Shown here piece after piece: positions 60,301-64,000 of a stretch of DNA of 64,000 nucleotides. The notes under the pieces were generated by a model that saw nothing but the letters and a program-made list of their open reading frames with translations, was not told the DNA's origin and made no database searches. Origin of the DNA: Albifimbria verrucaria (Eukaryota > Ascomycota > Sordariomycetes > Hypocreales > Stachybotryaceae); the NCBI GenBank assembly GCA_020081605.1, contig JAHREC010000062.1, positions 1,178,001 to 1,242,000 of the forward strand, read 5' to 3'. Position numbers and translations under genes: made by a program. Numbering within the stretch: the stretch's first letter is position 1; the number at the start of each line of letters is the position of its first letter.

Positions 60301-63039
60301 TCATTGGTGGGAAAGGAGAGATTGTAATACCCGAGACCTGAACGTACGAGTTCTTGGATAGATAATATATAGAAACTAGATTTACCGCAAGGATTTATTC
60401 ACCTCAGTAGCAATCAATCCACCGCACTCCTGTACTAGAGCAACAGCTGCATAACAAGAAACAAGCTTCTACAGTCCTCTGTCCCATTCTTTTATTATAT
60501 ATGCAGAACGCCAGCATTATCACCATGCCAAAAGCCTTATCGGGTCCTTGTCTTGCAGAGTCTCGCCCGGGATAGATATCCCAAACAGGCAAGTCGACAG
60601 AACAATCTAGCATGCCCTCGTCCAGACCTTATCACTTACACGCATTATCAGCAACGGACCCGACCACCTCCTCTCCAAAAGTACCGCACGATTCCTGCTC
60701 GTCATCGTGACATTCGCAGCCAGATCGGTAACGTCCCCGAGATATGGCGTGGTCCGCGTCTCCTCCTCCACACGGGAACCGTATCCACAAGGATGCATGC
60801 AGTTTGACAGATGTGTGAGTTCCTTCACTTGCATGTCCACACACCCTCCCCTGCGAAAAGATTTTTCTCGTGAGACAAGGGACGACTCGTGAGTCACATG
60901 CTAGAGAACTGATTGTGGTAACACCTCGTTCATGGCCCATGCGTTGTTCCCGTTGCCCACTGCCGTGGTATCCAGACCAAAAGAGGCCACGACCTCCAAT
61001 CACACAGCTTGCTTAAGAATTAGGGCAGATCTAGTAGTTTTCTAGATGAAATCATTAGAATACTTTCCGACGGTAGTACAACTATGGAATGGTGGTTTCC
61101 TTGGTCTTCCATCATACCCGTATGGCCAAGTGTATTCTCTCCACTCCCACACAGCCTCATTATCTTCGCTATACAACTCCATTACAGATGAAAACCTCAG
61201 CAAAACACGCATGGATAATCCCTCTCTCACTGCCTCGGTTCCTGCCCCAGGTTCCAGAAAATTTTGGCATCGAAAAGAAGGGACCACTTGTGGATCCCAC
61301 TACGAAGAATTTCACCCTTTCCCCAGCCCTATCTTTTTTTTTTTTTTTTCCGCGTCGAAGGATTCAAGATGGGACATGAAGTACGGAGCAGGCAGAATGC
61401 GGAAGGTAGGTCTTCACCTGGGGCCAATGGCACTTTGAAGCTCGTCCAGGATGATCGTGGGCCCTGTCATGCTGCGTGCATAGCTAATGCCAAGCTCATC
61501 AAACATGGTGAAATTATGAACAAGACGCAAAACTCGGTCCTCACACGATGCACAACTCGAAGCCTTCACGATGCCGATCTCATTTCGTTGTATCTTAGCG
61601 GACGGCCAGAAAGCGGAGGGATCAGCAGACCCTGCATTCAAAATTCCAGTGCTGGTCTTGAATGACTTCCATCCACACCGTCACCTTCGCAATGCGGTTA
61701 AAGGTTTCGACGGGTGAAAAGAAAACCCTCCAAGGGTCCTCAGATCCATTTACTAGCTCCCCGCAATTTCATCTTGCTGCAAGCTCAACACATTGCCGTA
61801 CATACCGCCTCTTCCCTGTGCGCTTCAGAACTTGGGCATCACTGCAGGTGCCAACAGACCCATTGCATGGCTAAGCCGTGGGGCGAGAAAATGTTGGGCC
61901 ATTCCAAGCCACGACGATAATTCAACTCATGACTGGTACAAGGGAAACGCTCAATATGTAAAATTTGGTATTTTGTAACAAAGATAGGTATCCTAGATTG
62001 ATCGCTCGTTACATCTCATGCTACTCCTGTATGCCAATTGCCTTGCGACAGCCGCTGTGCTCCAATGGGGAAAGAAAAAGTGTAGAAAACGCCGTTTGTC
62101 CCATGAGTTCCATTCCATCCCTATGCTGTTGAAGTGTCGCCAAAAATGTGTCCTAAAAATTCGCTCGCCAAAATGTCGCTGGACCCGCCAAGAAATGACA
62201 AAAGAAAATGTATGTGTGTGTGTAAAAAATTGCCTGAGACAAATACCGGGCAATTTCAGAAACCTCAAACCCAGCATATGAGACTGGTGGGGTCGGGCTT
62301 CGTAGATTGTGAGGGACTTCTGTGCAGCGGAAGCGGAGGGCAGTCCAATTTGAGACAAATTAGGGTCCATTCTCGCCAGGTGCGCGTTGATTCTGTCGCA
62401 CTTCTTGGAACGTGTCCCGTCCGAATGTCCCAGGCCCAAGCCGCTCGGTCCCGCTGCTCATCCAACGTTCTCACATCCCAAGTCAAGCATCCAAAAGCTG
62501 GTTCTAGATTCGATTAGGTCGGGTTTTTGTTGCCATTGCCTCTTTTTCGACCAAAGCCATGCTGTGGCAAATGCCCGGAGCTCGGGAGCGCTAGCTTATT
62601 TCTTGTGTTTGGTAAGAAAAAGCTTAGTGCATTGAACATCTCGTAAACTCGATAGCATCAACGGCTGATTGGCTGATTCCGGCCTTGCCAATGGAGCGGT
62701 CCGAATAGTCCGCTGTCGGTCACACTAATCGGCCCAGTCCCGATGGCGCATTGTGACGTGGTAGACTAATAACAGCAGACGCTCGCGTAGAACCCGAAGG
62801 TTCGCTGGGGCTATTTTGCCCAGCCCGACAGGCGAAGAGGGCCACGCGTGTCGCGAACCCACATTGTCGGTACTGGCCAGCAATGCTTTTTCGGTGGGAA
62901 TTTTTTGTCGTAATAGAATCGAGCCCTGAAAGCTGTCTGTAGACCCAGCCGAGGTTGGATAGGAATCGGTGGCGAAACCACCGAAGCTCCGACCCCGGCA
63001 AAATCCGAACGACTCCGGGACGTTGTCGTCGGAGGCCCA
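60301..63039. other. Long gene-free region (about 2.7 kb)
   Basis: No gene recognised on either strand. Contains a T16 run at 61334-61349 and a short TG repeat near 62213. Open frames of 60-148 codons show no family. Confidence 0.45.
61334..61349. repeat. Poly-T tract (T16)
   Basis: Sixteen consecutive T. It could be the trace of a poly(A)-tailed insertion on the minus strand, but no retroelement coding sequence flanks it. Confidence 0.85.
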
Positions 63040-64000
63040 TCAATAGCTGACTGGGATCCAGCGAATGGGAACGCCGTTAATGCCAACCTCGTACGGCTTG
63101 CCCGATGTCTTCCTTGGTGGCAGTGCCCATCGTGCCCGGCCTGGTTGCTGATCGTCAAGCTTGCCCCTCTTGCGCATCGCCATCTCCATAACAGCTATGC
63201 GGATGAAGTCGGAATTTTCTCGCATTTCCTTTGTCGCATAGCAGGTGGGAGGGCGGCCTGGCTGCTGGATCGGGGGTGAGACTGGTTTCCGTTGGATGTC
63301 GAAGATGATGATTGCTGTGTTCCGGAATAAGGGCTGCGAGTTGAAGGTGGAGCGGATCGTGAACGCTGTACCTTGTAAGTCTGCATCTGGATGGATGCGG
63401 AGAATGTTCCAGATGGCGACGTGGCCGGGGTTGAGGGTCGATACGAGAGTTGGTCGTGGGGTTGAGATACCGACGCACCTCTGCGGAGGGCATCTCCTCA
63501 GTGACTGGGGTCGTCGCTCATCGGTGTAAGGTACGTTGGGATCGATAGTCAAGATAGACCGGGTCAGGAAGTCATCTGGTGGGATGGACGGAAAATTGAT
63601 TGCAGAGAATGACCGGGCAGCAGAGCGCAGCGCGCGCAGCGACGCCGTCAAGTTGGACTTGAATACAGCGCGGAGAGGCTTGAATGCGATAGGCAGGCGG
63701 GTTTCCTCGACAGGGTCGACAGTCTTCTCTTCCATGTCGCTAAAGTCCAGTTCATCGTCGAAAACCACATGGCCACCCGAAAGAGGGTGCTCGTCGGCGG
63801 CATGGGGTGGTGAGCGAACAGGCTCTAGAGACTTGCGCATTGGGCCACCACGGCCCCTTCGCGATGTTGACGACCCGGGTGTGCTGGGGGTGCCGACGGA
63901 GGACACCACATCAGTGGTGAATGAGTTGCCCAAGGATGGGATCGAATCCGCGGAAATGGTCCTGACGGACATTTGGGAACCAACATTGCTTTCCGTGACG
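63040..64000 (-). CDS. Conserved-looking fungal protein of unknown function, possibly 5'-partial
   Basis: The frame is open from the right edge; the first ATG inside is at 63972 (MSVRTISADSIPSLGNSFTT), but upstream codons to 64000 are also open, so the true start may lie outside. A Ser/Pro-rich basic N-terminus (to about residue 55) is followed by acidic DDELDFSDMEEKTVDPVEET and then FKSNLTASLRALRSAARSFS. NVPYTDERRP follows and, after a one-base slip at 63507-63510, PSAEVRRYLNPTTNSRID. A second slip in the opposite sense at 63427-63430 returns to GHVAIWNILRIHPDADLQG. The end is QQPGRARWALPPRKTSGKPY and a Trp near the stop (RWIPVSY, 63040). I do not recognise a domain. The segment order looks like a conserved ascomycete protein seen in many genomes without a name. 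Confidence 0.6.
   Translation of the reverse strand, partial: VTESNVGSQMSVRTISADSIPSLGNSFTTDVVSSVGTPSTPGSSTSRRGRGGPMRKSLEPVRSPPHAADEHPLSGGHVVFDDELDFSDMEEKTVDPVEETRLPIAFKPLRAVFKSNLTASLRALRSAARSFSAINFPSIPPDDFLTRSILTIDPNVPYTDERRPQSLRRCPPQRCVGISTPRPTLVSTLNPGHVAIWNILRIHPDADLQGTAFTIRSTFNSQPLFRNTAIIIFDIQRKPVSPPIQQPGRPPTCYATKEMRENSDFIRIAVMEMAMRKRGKLDDQQPGRARWALPPRKTSGKPYEVGINGVPIRWIPVSY

Noticed and set aside
61334..61349. Retrotransposon 3' end
   Set aside because: The T16 run alone is not enough; no target-site duplication or reverse transcriptase trace was seen nearby.

Overview
This window is chromosomal DNA of a filamentous ascomycete (Pezizomycotina, most likely a sordariomycete). The basis is short GT-AG introns of about 45-310 nt, fungal-only families (HET, STAND N-terminal, RTA1, Zn2Cys6, Pth11-like, HAM1-like, PXB/DUF3818, DUF4360), conserved eukaryotic genes (SmE, MDM10, RPS19, CSN5) and long CT-rich or AT-rich spacers. 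I see no CRISPR array, convincing tRNA, rRNA or intact transposon.

Layout. 0-6 kb: an N-terminal piece of an AAA-type ATPase leaving the left edge (-), a STAND-like gene with a DUF7708-type N-terminus (+) and a HET-domain gene (+). 6-12.4 kb: housekeeping block of SmE, MDM10 and a ZIP zinc transporter (all +). 12.8-28 kb: accessory block with a STAND/ankyrin-like gene, an unrecognised membrane protein, a Pth11-like receptor (+), then an RTA1 exporter and a Zn2Cys6 regulator (both -), and a decayed tannase/feruloyl esterase (+). 28.8-40 kb: RPS19, a possible deaminase-fold protein (+), a PXB/DUF3818 protein and a HAM1-like protein (both -). 42-51 kb: secreted DUF4360 protein (-), CSN5 (-), a divergent Zn2Cys6 regulator (+) that meets an OYE-type oxidoreductase (-) tail to tail, and a GFA/CENP-V-type protein (+). 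51.6-56.5 kb: a HET gene and, just upstream on the same strand, an AAA ATPase (-). 58-64 kb: secreted S28 serine carboxypeptidase (+) and an unrecognised conserved protein (-) reaching the right edge.

Functional themes. Three patches (0-6, 12.8-16.5 and 51.6-56.5 kb) carry HET, STAND and AAA genes of the kind associated with fungal non-self recognition, separated by conserved housekeeping genes. RTA1 plus its neighbouring regulator, and the OYE oxidoreductase plus its neighbouring regulator, are plausible local regulator/target pairs, but that is inference from position.

Main caveat and main observation. Most larger coding genes here change reading frame once or several times by exactly one base, most often inside a short homopolymer (usually C/G runs of 3-5, sometimes A or T). 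This includes MDM10, the S28 peptidase (four sites), the AAA ATPase, HAM1-like and OYE genes. The last gene holds a loss and a gain of one C about 80 bases apart that cancel. Protein similarity resumes immediately on the other side each time. This looks like uncorrected homopolymer-length error in the assembly rather than mass pseudogenisation, so 'broken' calls here should be treated with caution. CSN5, RPS19, the DUF4360 gene and the GFA-type gene read cleanly.
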